Below are positions 1 through 8,090 of a stretch of DNA of 64,000 bases, in pieces. The notes below the pieces were generated by a model, which made no database searches, was not told where the DNA came from, and worked only from the letters and a program-made list of their open reading frames with translations. The first letter of the stretch is position 1; the number at the start of each line of letters is the position of its first letter. Origin of the DNA: Bordetella petrii (GTDB lineage: Bacteria; Pseudomonadota; Gammaproteobacteria; Burkholderiales; Burkholderiaceae_B); the NCBI RefSeq assembly GCF_017356245.1, contig NZ_JAFMZZ010000001.1:3112745-3176744 (forward strand), given 5' to 3'. The translations under genes were made by a program, and so were the position numbers.

Positions 1-152
1 ACGGCGGCATGGACGCCGTCATCAACCAGAGCCCCCTGACCACCATCCTGAACAGCATCCGCATCTTCACCAACCTGCGCGACCACCGCAGCACGCTGTC
101 AGGGGTGGAGGCGACGCGCACCGATGTAATCTTTCGCGAGAACCTGCCGTAA
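1..152 (+). CDS. LacI-type regulator / sugar-binding-like domain, C-terminal fragment
   Basis: Only the last 49 codons are present (first full codon at base 3; stop TAA at 150-152). The fragment contains a DAVINQSP motif, then a helix and a terminal segment ending RENLP. This is the usual end of the periplasmic-binding-like effector domain of LacI/GalR regulators, where a V-I-Q/N-D/S-P motif precedes the last helix and an I-x-F-R-E-N-L strand closes the protein. The DNA-binding half lies outside the window, so a free sugar-binding protein is possible. It is followed by a repeat-rich non-coding stretch. Family call is moderate; no ligand can be named. Confidence 0.6.
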   Translation, partial: GGMDAVINQSPLTTILNSIRIFTNLRDHRSTLSGVEATRTDVIFRENLP

Positions 153-164
153 GCGGCAGATCAG

Positions 165-194
165 GTGTCTGCTCCCGTCAGGGTGCCTGATACC
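165..194. repeat. Degenerate copy of the GTGTCTGAC palindromic element
   Basis: A 30-base segment lines up with the element at 381-410 (GTGTCTG at the left, GGGTG then CTGATACC at the right) but has several substitutions that weaken the stem. It begins 12 bases after the stop codon of the upstream fragment. It appears to be a decayed member of the same family. Confidence 0.6.
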
Positions 195-224
195 GTGCGA
201 TTGGGATGGTTGCGTTCCAGCCCC

Positions 225-357
225 GTCCCGCGTCGTGCGGGCAAGCGGTGGCGGCGCACGTGCGTCGGGCTCGGGCGCATGCAGGCGCCCTCGGCCTGCT
301 GCGCAGGCTGCCCCGCCGCCCAACGCGCCGCCACCGCTTGCCCGCACGACGCGGGAC
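225..357. repeat. Large inverted repeat, 33-bp perfect arms
   Basis: Bases 225-257 are the exact reverse complement of 325-357, separated by 67 bases (258-324). The left arm starts GTCCCGCGTCGTGCGGG and the right arm ends CCCGCACGACGCGGGAC. The spacer contains a smaller hairpin (GCCTG / CAGGC around 294-308). There is no supported reading frame across it. It lies between two copies of the GTGTCTGAC element, giving a nested palindromic structure. It has no T-tract, so it is not a typical intrinsic terminator. It may be a repeated extragenic palindrome or the remnant of a small mobile element. Confidence 0.85.
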
Positions 358-380
358 TGCGATAGTTCAAATCGATCCAG

Positions 381-470
381 GTGTCTGACTCCCGCAGGGT
401 GTCAGACACCGAAGTGTGCCGCGATTGTCTCAATAGCACGGTGTCTGACACCCTGCGGGAGTCAGACACC
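381..470. repeat. Head-to-head pair of GTGTCTGAC palindromic elements
   Basis: Bases 381-410 and 440-469 are perfect reverse complements (30 bp) with 29 bases between them. Each unit is itself a hairpin: GTGTCTGAC pairs with GTCAGACAC, followed by one mismatch and a CCC/GGG extension around a 3-base loop. The pair can therefore form two small hairpins or one long one. A related perfect palindrome lies inside a gene at 50153-50187. The pattern is that of REP/BIME-like extragenic palindromes; no RAYT transposase gene is present in this window. Confidence 0.85.
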
Positions 471-487
471 TGGGCGTGGGCGCCTCA

Positions 488-600
488 CTGAGCAGCTCAC
501 AACGGTTATATGCATAGCAAATATTCTTCGTTCGTGCCGGCAATTCGCCTACCTAGAATGGTCCGGTAGACGTATTTGCGTGGCCCGCTGAGCAGCTCAC
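488..600. promoter_or_regulatory. Duplicated TGAGCAGCTCA palindrome upstream of the GntR gene
   Basis: The 13-mer CTGAGCAGCTCAC occurs at 488-500 and again at 588-600, exactly 100 bases apart. Its core TGAGCAGCTCA is a perfect 11-bp palindrome (489-499, 589-599). The stretch between is comparatively AT-rich (around 503-530), as expected of a promoter, and the second copy ends 30 bases before the GntR start codon. Two identical symmetric sites flanking a promoter suggest operators for the GntR protein encoded next. This is inference from position and symmetry. Confidence 0.45.
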
Positions 601-630
601 CGCAGCTTCGGCCGGCGCGCTGACACCGGC

Positions 631-1368
631 ATGAACGATACCGCGCCCTCTTCTGTTATGCCCCCGGCATCCGCCGCCCTCAGCCAGGGCGACGAGGCCT
701 ACGCGCGCATCCGCGGCGACGTGATCGCCTGCCGTCTGCCTCCCGGCGCCATCGTCACCGAACCGGAACTGATGGCGGCCTACGACATCCGCAAGACCAG
801 CTGCCGCATCGCCCTGACGCGCCTGGCGCAGGAAGGCTTCGTGCGCTCGCGGCCGCGCAAGGGCTACCAGATCAGCCCGATCACGCTGCGCGACGTGGAA
901 GAAGTGTTCCAGCTGCGCGCCCAGATCGAACCGCTGGCCGCGCGCCTGGCGGTCGGGCGGGTGGACCTGGACCGCCTGCGCACGCTGGAAGCCGCGTGCC
1001 GCCTGCAGCACCCGGTGCTGCAGCTGAACGACCAGATCGATGTCTTCATGGACGCCAACAAGGCTTTCCACCTGGCCATTGCCCAGGCCTGCGGCAACGA
1101 GCGGCTGCACCGCATGCTGGCGGGCCTGCTCGATGAAATGTCGCGCCTGGTGGCGCTGGGCTTCGGCGTGCAGAAGACCAAGCCCGAGATCAAGCACGAC
1201 CACAACGCGCTGATCGAGGCCTTCGCCGAAGGCGACGCCCGCCGCGCCGAGCTGATCGCGCGCCGCCACATCGAGACCTTCCAGGCCATGACGCTGGAAA
1301 AACTCTATGCCAGCCTGGCCGAGACCGGCGCGGCCATTCCCGTGAAGGGGCCGGGGAGCTGGCGATGA
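631..1368 (+). CDS. GntR-family transcriptional regulator (FadR/FCD subfamily)
   Basis: A 245-residue protein with an N-terminal winged helix (about residues 20-88, including the PPGAIVTEPELMAAYDIRK segment) and a C-terminal all-helical FCD domain (about 93-215). The FCD part has the usual histidines for a metal or carboxylate ligand (FHLAIAQACGN; HDHNALIEAF; RRHIETF). Such proteins are normally repressors that respond to an organic acid or acyl metabolite. It is the first gene of the operon: its stop overlaps the start of the ABC ATPase by 4 bases, so it is co-transcribed with the transporter it probably controls. The duplicated palindrome at 489-599 is the likely binding site. Effector unknown. 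Confidence 0.9.
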   Translation: MNDTAPSSVMPPASAALSQGDEAYARIRGDVIACRLPPGAIVTEPELMAAYDIRKTSCRIALTRLAQEGFVRSRPRKGYQISPITLRDVEEVFQLRAQIEPLAARLAVGRVDLDRLRTLEAACRLQHPVLQLNDQIDVFMDANKAFHLAIAQACGNERLHRMLAGLLDEMSRLVALGFGVQKTKPEIKHDHNALIEAFAEGDARRAELIARRHIETFQAMTLEKLYASLAETGAAIPVKGPGSWR

Positions 1369-2135
1369 ATGCCTTTGCCGCCGCTGCCGCCGCGCGCGAC
1401 CCCGCCACGGCCCGGCCTGCTTCCGCCGCGCTGCGGGTGGGCGGGGTGTCGCATTACTTCGGCAGCCTGGAAGTGCTGCGCAATGTCGCGTTCGATGTCG
1501 CCCCGGGCGAGATCGTGGCCCTGCTGGGCGCCTCGGGCTGCGGCAAGAGCACCCTGCTGAACCTGGTTGCCGGGCTGGAACCGCTGCAGCAGGGCGAGAT
1601 CGGCCTGCCGCCGTCGGCGTCGCTGGGCTATATGTTCCAGGAAGACCGCCTGCTGCCCTGGCGCAATGTGCGCGACAACGTCGCGTTCGGCCTGGAAACC
1701 TCGGGCCTGCCTTACGCGCAGCGGCGCCAGCGCGCGCTGGACACCCTGGCCCTGGTGGGCCTGGACGGCTTCGCCCAGGCCTGGCCGCACGAGCTTTCCG
1801 GCGGCATGCGCAGCCGCGCGGCGCTGGCGCGCACTCTGGTCATGCAGCCCGACCTGCTGCTGATGGACGAACCGTTTTCCAAGCTGGACCCGCACACCCG
1901 TTCGCAAATGCATGAAGAACTGCTGCGCATCCAGGCGGCGCGGCGCGCCACCATCCTGTTCGTGACGCACGACGTGGAAGAAGCCGTGGTGCTGGCCGAC
2001 CGCATCGTGCTGCTGGCGCCCCGTCCGGGCCGCATCCGCGAGATCGTGCCGGTGGGCCTGCCGCGCCCGCGCCATCCCACCGACCCGGACGTGGCCGAGA
2101 CCACGCGCCACCTGCGGCTGAAGGTGCAGCCATGA
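1365..2135 (+). CDS. ABC importer ATPase, nitrate/sulfonate/taurine (SsuB/TauB) family, first system
   Basis: A 256-residue ATP-binding subunit. Walker A is GASGCGKST (residues 55-63), the Q-loop sits in FQEDRLLPW (about 91-99), the signature is LSGGM (144-148), Walker B is LLLMDEP (164-170), and a switch histidine follows in FVTHDVEE. The FQED-LLPW wording and the LSGGM-R-ALAR signature are typical of the NitT/TauT branch. The gene overlaps the regulator before it (ATGA) and the permease after it (ATGA), so expression is tightly coupled. It should power import of a small organic anion through the permease and binding protein that follow; the ligand is not evident. Confidence 0.93.
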   Translation: MNAFAAAAAARDPATARPASAALRVGGVSHYFGSLEVLRNVAFDVAPGEIVALLGASGCGKSTLLNLVAGLEPLQQGEIGLPPSASLGYMFQEDRLLPWRNVRDNVAFGLETSGLPYAQRRQRALDTLALVGLDGFAQAWPHELSGGMRSRAALARTLVMQPDLLLMDEPFSKLDPHTRSQMHEELLRIQAARRATILFVTHDVEEAVVLADRIVLLAPRPGRIREIVPVGLPRPRHPTDPDVAETTRHLRLKVQP

Positions 2136-2953
2136 GCAACGCCCCGCCATCCGCCCTGCAGCCGGCCGGCATCACGCGCCGCGGCAGCGCGCCGGCCCGC
2201 CGGGGCTGGCCCCGCCTGCTGCTGTGGCGCGCGCTGCTGCTGGCCGCCTTCCTGGCCTGCTGGTATGCCGCGGCCAGCCGCAGCCCCGCCTTCATCCTGC
2301 CCGGCCCCGAAAAAGTCTGGCTTGCGCTGCGCGGCATGATGGCCAACGCGAGCTTCACGCACGATGTGGGCATGACCATGTACCGCGTCGTCATGGGATT
2401 TTTGCTGGCGGCCGTGGTGGGCACGCCGCTGGGCCTGGCGCTGGGCGCCAGCCGCTGGCTGGCCGAGGTGTTCGAGCCGGTGCTGGCGGTGCTGAACACG
2501 GTTTCGTCGGCCATCTGGGCGGTGTTCGCCATCATCTGGTTCGGCATTTCCGACGCCACCACGATCTTCGTGGTGTTCATGACCGCCATGCCGCTGATCC
2601 TGACCAATGTCTGGCAGGGCGCGCGCAACGTCGACAAGCAGCTGGTGGACCTGGCCCGCTCGCTGCGCCTGTCGCGCCCCCGCATTTTGCTGCGCATCCA
2701 CCTGCCGTCGATCCTGCCCTACTTTTTCTCGGGCGCGCGCCTGGCGTTCGGCTTCGGCTGGCGCGTCAGCCTGGTGGCCGAGACGCTGGGCGCCTCGGAC
2801 GGCATCGGCTACCGCCTGCGCCAGGCGGCCGACCTGGTGCAGACCGACCAGGTCTTTGCCTGGACGCTGCTGCTGGTGGTGCTGATGCTGGCGCTGGAAG
2901 GCGGCGTGCTCAAGCCGCTGGAAAGGCACTTGTTCCGCTGGAAACCTCATTGA
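2132..2953 (+). CDS. ABC importer permease, SsuC/TauC family, first system
   Basis: A 273-residue inner-membrane protein of the binding-protein-dependent permease family with about six hydrophobic segments. The cytoplasmic coupling loop is visible in the middle of the second half (NVDKQLVDLARSLRLSRPRI then LPSILPYFFSG), which docks on the ATPase. Length and the LPGPEKVW segment near the N-terminus match SsuC/TauC-like permeases. It overlaps the ATPase gene by 4 bases and is followed 18 bases later by a binding protein with its own GGAG ribosome site. Partner specificity is inferred from adjacency. Confidence 0.92.
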   Translation: MSNAPPSALQPAGITRRGSAPARRGWPRLLLWRALLLAAFLACWYAAASRSPAFILPGPEKVWLALRGMMANASFTHDVGMTMYRVVMGFLLAAVVGTPLGLALGASRWLAEVFEPVLAVLNTVSSAIWAVFAIIWFGISDATTIFVVFMTAMPLILTNVWQGARNVDKQLVDLARSLRLSRPRILLRIHLPSILPYFFSGARLAFGFGWRVSLVAETLGASDGIGYRLRQAADLVQTDQVFAWTLLLVVLMLALEGGVLKPLERHLFRWKPH

Positions 2954-2971
2954 CCCTAACGGAGTTCCCCC

Positions 2972-3970
2972 ATGTCCCTGAGTCGATTGCTGCGGGCCGC
3001 CGCCGGCGCCGCCACGCTTGCCCTGTTTTTCACCGGCCCGGCGGCCAGCGCCGCCGACAAAGTCCGCATCGGCTACTGGAGCAGCGGTGTCAGCCTGGGC
3101 TATGGCTCGGTGCTGGAAGCCACTGACTTCCTGAAGAACCGCGGGCTCGATGTCGAATTCGTGCGCTTTCCGGATGTGAACGCGCCGCTGCGCGCCCTGG
3201 CCTCGGACTCGATCGACCTGGCCTTCGGCGCCCCCGCGGCCGGCGTGTTCAGCAGCGTGACCGAAGGCGTGCCCATCAAGGTGTTCGCCGCCACCCAGCC
3301 GGCCGACGTGCAGTTCGTGGTGCCGAAGGGCTCGCCCATCACCTCGATCAGCCAGTTCCGCGGCAAGAAGGTCGGCATGTCGCCGGCCGGCAGCTCGGTA
3401 TCGGTGATTGCCGGCGCGGTGCTCGCGGGCAACTACGGCATCGAATCCGGCGACTTCTCGCTGGTGGGCGGCAACGAATCGCGCCTGGTGCAGTTCCTGG
3501 CGCAGAAGCAGGTGGACGCCGCGGCCCTGCGCTCGGTCACCGTGGCCCAGCTCGGCGAGCAGCTCAAGGTGCATACGCTGGGCTCGTTCGCGCAGGAATG
3601 GCAGCGCCTGACCAAGAGCAGCTCCGTGCCCTATATCGGCATCGGCGCCGTGCACAGCGATTTCATCGCCCAGCACCCGCAGGTGGTCGCGCGCGTCATC
3701 GCCGCGCTGCGCGACGCCGTCGAGTGGGGCGGCGCGCATCCCGGCGAAGTGGCCGCGATCCTGCAGAAATCGGCCAACCTGCCGGCGGCCGCCGCGCGCG
3801 CCTACGCCGCGCAATGGAAAAACATGTACCGCGTGGACTTCGAGCCCGCCGACATCGCCACGCTGGAACGCGAGCACGCAGTCTTCGCCGCCAGCGGCCT
3901 GATCAAGGGCAAGCTCGACCCCGCCCTGTTCGTCACCGGCCCGTACGAGCAGTCCAAGTCGCTGCGCTGA
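2972..3970 (+). CDS. ABC importer substrate-binding protein, NitT/TauT (NMT1-like) family, first system
   Basis: A 332-residue periplasmic protein. Residues 1-27 form a Sec signal peptide (arginine near the start, hydrophobic core, cleavage after AASA). The mature part begins DKVRIGYWSSGVSLGYG and continues with a two-lobed binding fold of the SsuA/TauA type (ALASDSIDLAFGAPAAG; QFRGKKVGMSPAGSS hinge region). GGAG lies 10 bases before the ATG. It completes the first importer with the two preceding genes. Ligand unknown; operon content suggests an organic acid or amide that ends up as an acyl-CoA. Confidence 0.9.
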   Translation: MSLSRLLRAAAGAATLALFFTGPAASAADKVRIGYWSSGVSLGYGSVLEATDFLKNRGLDVEFVRFPDVNAPLRALASDSIDLAFGAPAAGVFSSVTEGVPIKVFAATQPADVQFVVPKGSPITSISQFRGKKVGMSPAGSSVSVIAGAVLAGNYGIESGDFSLVGGNESRLVQFLAQKQVDAAALRSVTVAQLGEQLKVHTLGSFAQEWQRLTKSSSVPYIGIGAVHSDFIAQHPQVVARVIAALRDAVEWGGAHPGEVAAILQKSANLPAAAARAYAAQWKNMYRVDFEPADIATLEREHAVFAASGLIKGKLDPALFVTGPYEQSKSLR

Positions 3971-3997
3971 ACCTCTTTCTTCCATAGGAAATCCGTC

Positions 3998-5014
3998 ATG
4001 AGCAAAACCATGAAAGCCCTGGTGCTACCCGAACACGGCGGGCTGGAGCGCCTGCAGGTCGTTACCGACAAGCCCGTGCCGGCCGCCGCCGCCGGCCACG
4101 TGGTGATCCGCGTCGGGGCCTCGTCGTTCAACTACCACGACGTCTTCACCGTGCAGGGCATGCCCGGCATCAAGGTGCCGCTGCCCGTGGTGATCGGCCT
4201 GGACATGGCCGGCGAAATCACCGAAGTCGGCCCCGATGTTGCCGGCTGGAAGGTGGGCGACCGCGTGCTGGTCAACCCGCTGAACAAATCGCGCGGCCTG
4301 ATGGGCGAAATGCTCGACGGCGGCATGGCCGAGTACTGCCTGGTGTCGCAAGACCAGCTGATCGCCCTGCCCGACGGCGTCAGCTTCGACGCGGCGGCCG
4401 CCCTGCCCGTGGCCTACGGCACCGCGCACCGCATGCTGGTCACGCACAACACCGTCAAGGCCGGCGACAAGGTGCTGGTGCTGGGCGCCAGCGGCGGCGT
4501 GGGCACGGCCTGCGTGGTGCTGGCCAAGCTGCTGGGCGCCGAAGTCATCGCCTGCGCGGGCAGCGCATCGAAGCTCGAAGGCCTGAAGGCGCTGGGCGCC
4601 GACCACCTGGTCAATTACCGCGACACCGATTTCTCGAAGTGGGCCATCGGCCAGTACGGCAAGCCGCAGCGCCGCAACTACGAAGGCGGCGTGGACGTGG
4701 TGATCAACTTCACCGGCGGCGATACCTGGGTGCCGTCGCTGAAATGCCTGAAGCGCGGCGGCACGCTGCTGGTGTGCGGCGCGACCGCGGGCCATGCCCC
4801 CGCCGAAGACCTGCGCTACGTGTGGAGCTTCGAACTGAACATCAAGGGTTCGAACAGCTTCTACGACGACAACCTGAAGGCCCTGCTCGACCTGGTGGCC
4901 GAGGGCCGCATCACCCCCCTGATCGACCGCAGCGTGCCGCTGGAGCAGGCGGCCGACGGCCTGGCCCTGATCCGCGACCGCGAAGTGCTGGGCAAAGTCA
5001 TCGTCAACCCCTGA
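3998..5014 (+). CDS. MDR-superfamily NAD(P)H-dependent oxidoreductase (zinc-free type)
   Basis: A 338-residue medium-chain dehydrogenase/reductase. The N-terminal GroES-like domain (about 1-130) carries GLDMAGEITEVGPDVAGWKVGDRV but lacks the Cys/His catalytic zinc ligands and the four-Cys structural zinc loop. The Rossmann domain has LVLGASGGVGTACVVLAK (about 160-177) for NAD(P). Zinc-free members reduce quinones or enoyl-CoA thioesters such as acryloyl-CoA or crotonyl-CoA. Beside an acyl-CoA ligase and a thioesterase, an enoyl-CoA or enone reductase role is plausible but inferred. It follows the first importer by 27 bases in the same operon. Confidence 0.85.
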   Translation: MSKTMKALVLPEHGGLERLQVVTDKPVPAAAAGHVVIRVGASSFNYHDVFTVQGMPGIKVPLPVVIGLDMAGEITEVGPDVAGWKVGDRVLVNPLNKSRGLMGEMLDGGMAEYCLVSQDQLIALPDGVSFDAAAALPVAYGTAHRMLVTHNTVKAGDKVLVLGASGGVGTACVVLAKLLGAEVIACAGSASKLEGLKALGADHLVNYRDTDFSKWAIGQYGKPQRRNYEGGVDVVINFTGGDTWVPSLKCLKRGGTLLVCGATAGHAPAEDLRYVWSFELNIKGSNSFYDDNLKALLDLVAEGRITPLIDRSVPLEQAADGLALIRDREVLGKVIVNP

Positions 5015-5028
5015 ACCGGACAAGCATC

Positions 5029-5451
5029 ATGAGCGAAAACGCCCCCCTGCCCACCCCCGCCGCCATCCAGGAACGCCTGCTGCGCGGCCCGTACCACCAG
5101 TGGCTGGGCCTGGAAGTGACGGCCGTGGCCGCCGGCGAGATCGAACTCACCGCGCGCTGGCGCGAAGAATGGGTGGTCAACCCCGACAAGCGCTACACCC
5201 ACGGCGGCATCCTGGCCGCGCTGGTCGACCTGGCGGCCGATTGGGCCCTGGTGTCGCAGACCGGCCGCGGCGTGCCCACCATCGACCTGCGGGTCGATTA
5301 CCACCGCGCCGCGCTGCCGGGCGACCTGCGCGTGCGCGGCAAGGTCATCAAGTTCGGCTCGCAGGTGTCGACCGCCGAAGCGCATGTCTACGACAGCGAG
5401 GGCAAGCTGGTGGCCAGCGGCCGCGGCGTGTATTCCACGCCGCGCGCCTGA
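5029..5451 (+). CDS. Hotdog-fold thioesterase, PaaI family
   Basis: A 140-residue single hotdog domain. The helix carries the HGG motif (H58-G60) followed by D67 in YTHGGILAALVDLAADWA, the pattern of PaaI/4HBT-II thioesterases in which the Asp or Glu on the long helix activates water. The sheet half (VPTIDLRVDYHRAALPGDLRVRGKV) is also typical. It would hydrolyse an acyl-CoA, probably aromatic or branched, relieving trapped CoA in the pathway served by the ligase next door. The ATG at 5029 follows a GGACAAGC stretch and is the first in frame after the preceding stop. Confidence 0.88.
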   Translation: MSENAPLPTPAAIQERLLRGPYHQWLGLEVTAVAAGEIELTARWREEWVVNPDKRYTHGGILAALVDLAADWALVSQTGRGVPTIDLRVDYHRAALPGDLRVRGKVIKFGSQVSTAEAHVYDSEGKLVASGRGVYSTPRA

Positions 5452-5467
5452 AGCGGCGGAGCCGGCC

Positions 5468-7027
5468 ATGGCCTCGTCTGCAGAAAACCTGGGCGCCATC
5501 GTCGACGCCACCGCGCAGGCCGCGCCCGAACGGGTCGCGCTGATCGCCCTGGACGCCGGCGAAAACGCCCGGACCTGGACGTACGCGCAATTGCGCGGCG
5601 CCGCCGGCCGGGTGGCCGCGGCGCTGCGCGCGCGGCACTACGCGCCGGGTGACCGCGTCGCCATCCTGGCGGCCAATTCGGCGCGCTACCTGGCGGCGCT
5701 GCTGGGCATCCAGCGCGCCGGCCTGGTCGCCGTGCCGGTGAACTTCAAGTTTCCGGCCGAGACCATTGCCTATGTGCTGCGGGACAGCGGCGCGCGGCTG
5801 GTGCTGCACGACGCCGCGCGCGCCGCCGCCGTGCCGGCCGGCGCCGCCGCCCTGGACCTGGACGGCCCGGACTGGGACGCGCTGCCGCCAGACGACGGCC
5901 TGCCCCCGGCCGCTGTGGCCGCCGGCGACCTGGCGCTGATGCTGTACACGTCCGGCTCCACCGGGCGGCCCAAGGGCGTGCGCCTGACGCACGCCAGCCA
6001 GTACTGGACCGTGCGCACGCGGCAGGCCGCCACGCCGCTGGGCGGCGAACGCACCCTGATCGCCGCCCCGCTGTATCACATGAACGCGCTGGCGCTGTCG
6101 CTGCTGGTGCTGGCCTGCGGCGCCAGCGCGGTGCTGCTGCCGCAGTTCAAGGCGCCCGCCTACATCCGCGCCATCGAACGCTACCGCGCCACCTGGCTGA
6201 CCGCGGTGCCGCCCATGATCGCCATGATGCTGCGCGAGCACGCGCTGCTGGCCGGCACCGACCTGTCGTCGGTGCGCGCCATCCGCATGGGCTCGGCGCC
6301 GGTCAGCGCCAGCCTGTGGCAGCAGATCCATGACATGCTGCCCAACGCGCGCGTCATCAACGCCTACGGCACCACCGAAGGCGGGCCGGTGGTGTTCGGC
6401 CCGCATCCCGGCGGCCTGCCCACGCCGGCCACCTCGGTCGGCGTGCCCCACCCCGCCGTGCGGGTGCGCCTGAGCCAGGGCCCGCAGGACACGCCCGACA
6501 CCGGCATGCTCGAACTCAAGAGCCCCGGCCTGATGCAGGGCTACCACCAGCGCCCGGACCTGGGCTCGCCGTTCACCCCCGACGGCTATTACCGCACCGG
6601 CGACGTGTTCCACCGCGATGCCGACGGCTTCTATACCTTTGTGGGGCGGCGCGACGACATGTTCGTTTCGGGCGGGGAAAACATCTACCCGGCCGAAGTC
6701 GAACGCATGCTCGAGCGCCACCCCGCCGTGCAGCAGGCCTGCGTGGTGCCCATCGAAGACGACATCAAGGGCGCCAAGCCGGTGGCCTTCGTGGTGCTGC
6801 GCGCCGGCGCCGCCGCCGACGAGGCCGCCATCAAGCAGTTCGCGCTGGCGCACGCCCCGGCCTACCAGCATCCACGCCATGTCTGGTTCGTGCCCGCGCT
6901 GCCCCTGGCCAGCACCAACAAGATCGACCGCACGCGCCTGCTGCGCACGGCGGCCGAGCATACCGGCCGCGCCGCCCCCGGCGACGCGGCCTTGTCCCAC
7001 ACAGGAGCCTCTCATGAACATTCGTAA
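5468..7027 (+). CDS. AMP-forming acyl-CoA synthetase (ANL superfamily)
   Basis: A 519-residue adenylate-forming enzyme. The ATP/phosphate loop LYTSGSTGRPKGV starts near residue 159, the adenine motif YGTTEGG near 300, the YRTGD hinge region near 375 and the C-terminal NKIDR with the catalytic lysine near 484. This is the full set for a CoA ligase. The sequence is most like medium-chain or aromatic acid CoA ligases but the acid cannot be named. The start at 5468 is chosen because the longer frame would run back into the thioesterase gene. Its last 14 bases overlap the next gene, so translation is coupled. It presumably activates the acid brought in by one of the two importers. Confidence 0.9.
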   Translation: MASSAENLGAIVDATAQAAPERVALIALDAGENARTWTYAQLRGAAGRVAAALRARHYAPGDRVAILAANSARYLAALLGIQRAGLVAVPVNFKFPAETIAYVLRDSGARLVLHDAARAAAVPAGAAALDLDGPDWDALPPDDGLPPAAVAAGDLALMLYTSGSTGRPKGVRLTHASQYWTVRTRQAATPLGGERTLIAAPLYHMNALALSLLVLACGASAVLLPQFKAPAYIRAIERYRATWLTAVPPMIAMMLREHALLAGTDLSSVRAIRMGSAPVSASLWQQIHDMLPNARVINAYGTTEGGPVVFGPHPGGLPTPATSVGVPHPAVRVRLSQGPQDTPDTGMLELKSPGLMQGYHQRPDLGSPFTPDGYYRTGDVFHRDADGFYTFVGRRDDMFVSGGENIYPAEVERMLERHPAVQQACVVPIEDDIKGAKPVAFVVLRAGAAADEAAIKQFALAHAPAYQHPRHVWFVPALPLASTNKIDRTRLLRTAAEHTGRAAPGDAALSHTGASHEHS

Positions 7028-8090
7028 TCTGGCGCGCGCCGCCTGGTGCGTCGCATTCGGCGCGGCCGCGGCCGGCGCCCACGCCACCGACGACGTCACC
7101 GTGGCCCTGGCCATTCCGCCGGCCGTGCACGACGGCGCGCCGTATGCCGCCGCCGAGGAACTAGGCTATTTCAAGCAGGAAGACCTCAACGTCAAGACCA
7201 TCGTGTTCCAGGGCGCGGGCGCGCTGCTGCCGCAGGTGGCCAGCAAGCGCGTCACCTTCGGCTATCCCACGTCCGAGCCGGTCATCTCCAGCTATTTCAA
7301 CAGCAAAGACCCGCTGCCGCTGCGCTATTTCTATAACGGCGTGCCGGCCAACACCATGGAATTCGCCGTGCTGGCCGACGGCCCCGTCAAGTCGCTGGCC
7401 GACCTGAAGGGCAAGAAGATCGGCGTGGGCGCGCTGACCTGGGGCACCATACCCGGCGGCCGCGCGGCATTGCGCACGGCCGGGCTGGAACCCGGCAAGA
7501 ATGTCGAATTCGTGGCCGTCGGCGCGCTGGCGGCCGGCTTCCAGGCCCTGCGCACCGGCCAGGTCGACGCGCTGAACTTCAACAGCAGCTGGAACGACAT
7601 GCTGGAAATGTCGGGCACCAAGATCCGGCGCGTAGCCTATCCCCCGGTGTTCAATGAAACCGCCGGCAACGGGTTCATCACGCACCAGGACACCTACCGC
7701 GACCATCCCGACCTGCTGGTCCGCTTCGCCCGGGCCTACACCAAGGGCCAGATCGCCTGCGAAGCCAACCCGCGCTTCTGCGTGCAAGCCTACTGGCGCG
7801 CCCATCCGGAAGCCCGGCCGGCCGGCGACCAGGCGGCCGAACTCGAAAAGGCCACCACCCTGCTGTCGCGCCGCCTGGAACGCGTGCTGCACAAACCCGA
7901 CGGCACGGCGCGCGTGCCCGGCCAGTACAACCTGGCGGCGATCCGCGCCGGCATCGAAGCCATGCACAAGGCGGGCGAATATCCCTCGGCGGATGTGCCG
8001 GTGGAGCGCATTTTCTCTAACGACCTGATCGGCCAGATCAACGATTTCGACGCGCAGGCGGTGCGCGCCCAGGCCAGGGAACAGCAATGA
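7014..8090 (+). CDS. ABC importer substrate-binding protein, NMT1/THI5-like, second system
   Basis: A 358-residue periplasmic binding protein. The start ATG lies inside the end of the ligase gene and is preceded by an AGGAG site (7003-7007). Residues 1-24 are a signal peptide ending GAHA. The mature domain has AYAAAEELGYFKQEDLNVK-like order (PYAAAEELGYFKQEDLN), the classic NMT1 opening, then LADLKGKKIGVGALTWGT and VDALNFNSSWNDMLE. Its ATPase and permease lie further down at 9376 and 10187, with the BAAT-family gene between. Different from the binding protein at 2972, so the operon encodes two distinct importers. Ligand unknown. Confidence 0.9.
   Translation: MNIRNLARAAWCVAFGAAAAGAHATDDVTVALAIPPAVHDGAPYAAAEELGYFKQEDLNVKTIVFQGAGALLPQVASKRVTFGYPTSEPVISSYFNSKDPLPLRYFYNGVPANTMEFAVLADGPVKSLADLKGKKIGVGALTWGTIPGGRAALRTAGLEPGKNVEFVAVGALAAGFQALRTGQVDALNFNSSWNDMLEMSGTKIRRVAYPPVFNETAGNGFITHQDTYRDHPDLLVRFARAYTKGQIACEANPRFCVQAYWRAHPEARPAGDQAAELEKATTLLSRRLERVLHKPDGTARVPGQYNLAAIRAGIEAMHKAGEYPSADVPVERIFSNDLIGQINDFDAQAVRAQAREQQ

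Noticed and set aside
225..357. Intrinsic terminator for the upstream LacI-type gene
   Set aside because: Arms are very long, the loop is 67 bases and there is no T-tract; a repeat element fits better.
381..470. CRISPR-like repeat pair
   Set aside because: The two units are inverted, not direct, only two full copies exist, there is no array of spacers and no cas gene is nearby.
1712..3985. Very long open frame on the minus strand across the first ABC importer
   Set aside because: Composition is an artefact of high GC; it lies over three genes with clear family motifs on the plus strand and shows no recognisable domain itself.
7014..8090. Thiamine-pyrimidine synthase (THI5) or thiamine precursor binding protein
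   Set aside because: The NMT1-like fold is shared by many importers; no thiamine gene or THI-box riboswitch is present in the operon.
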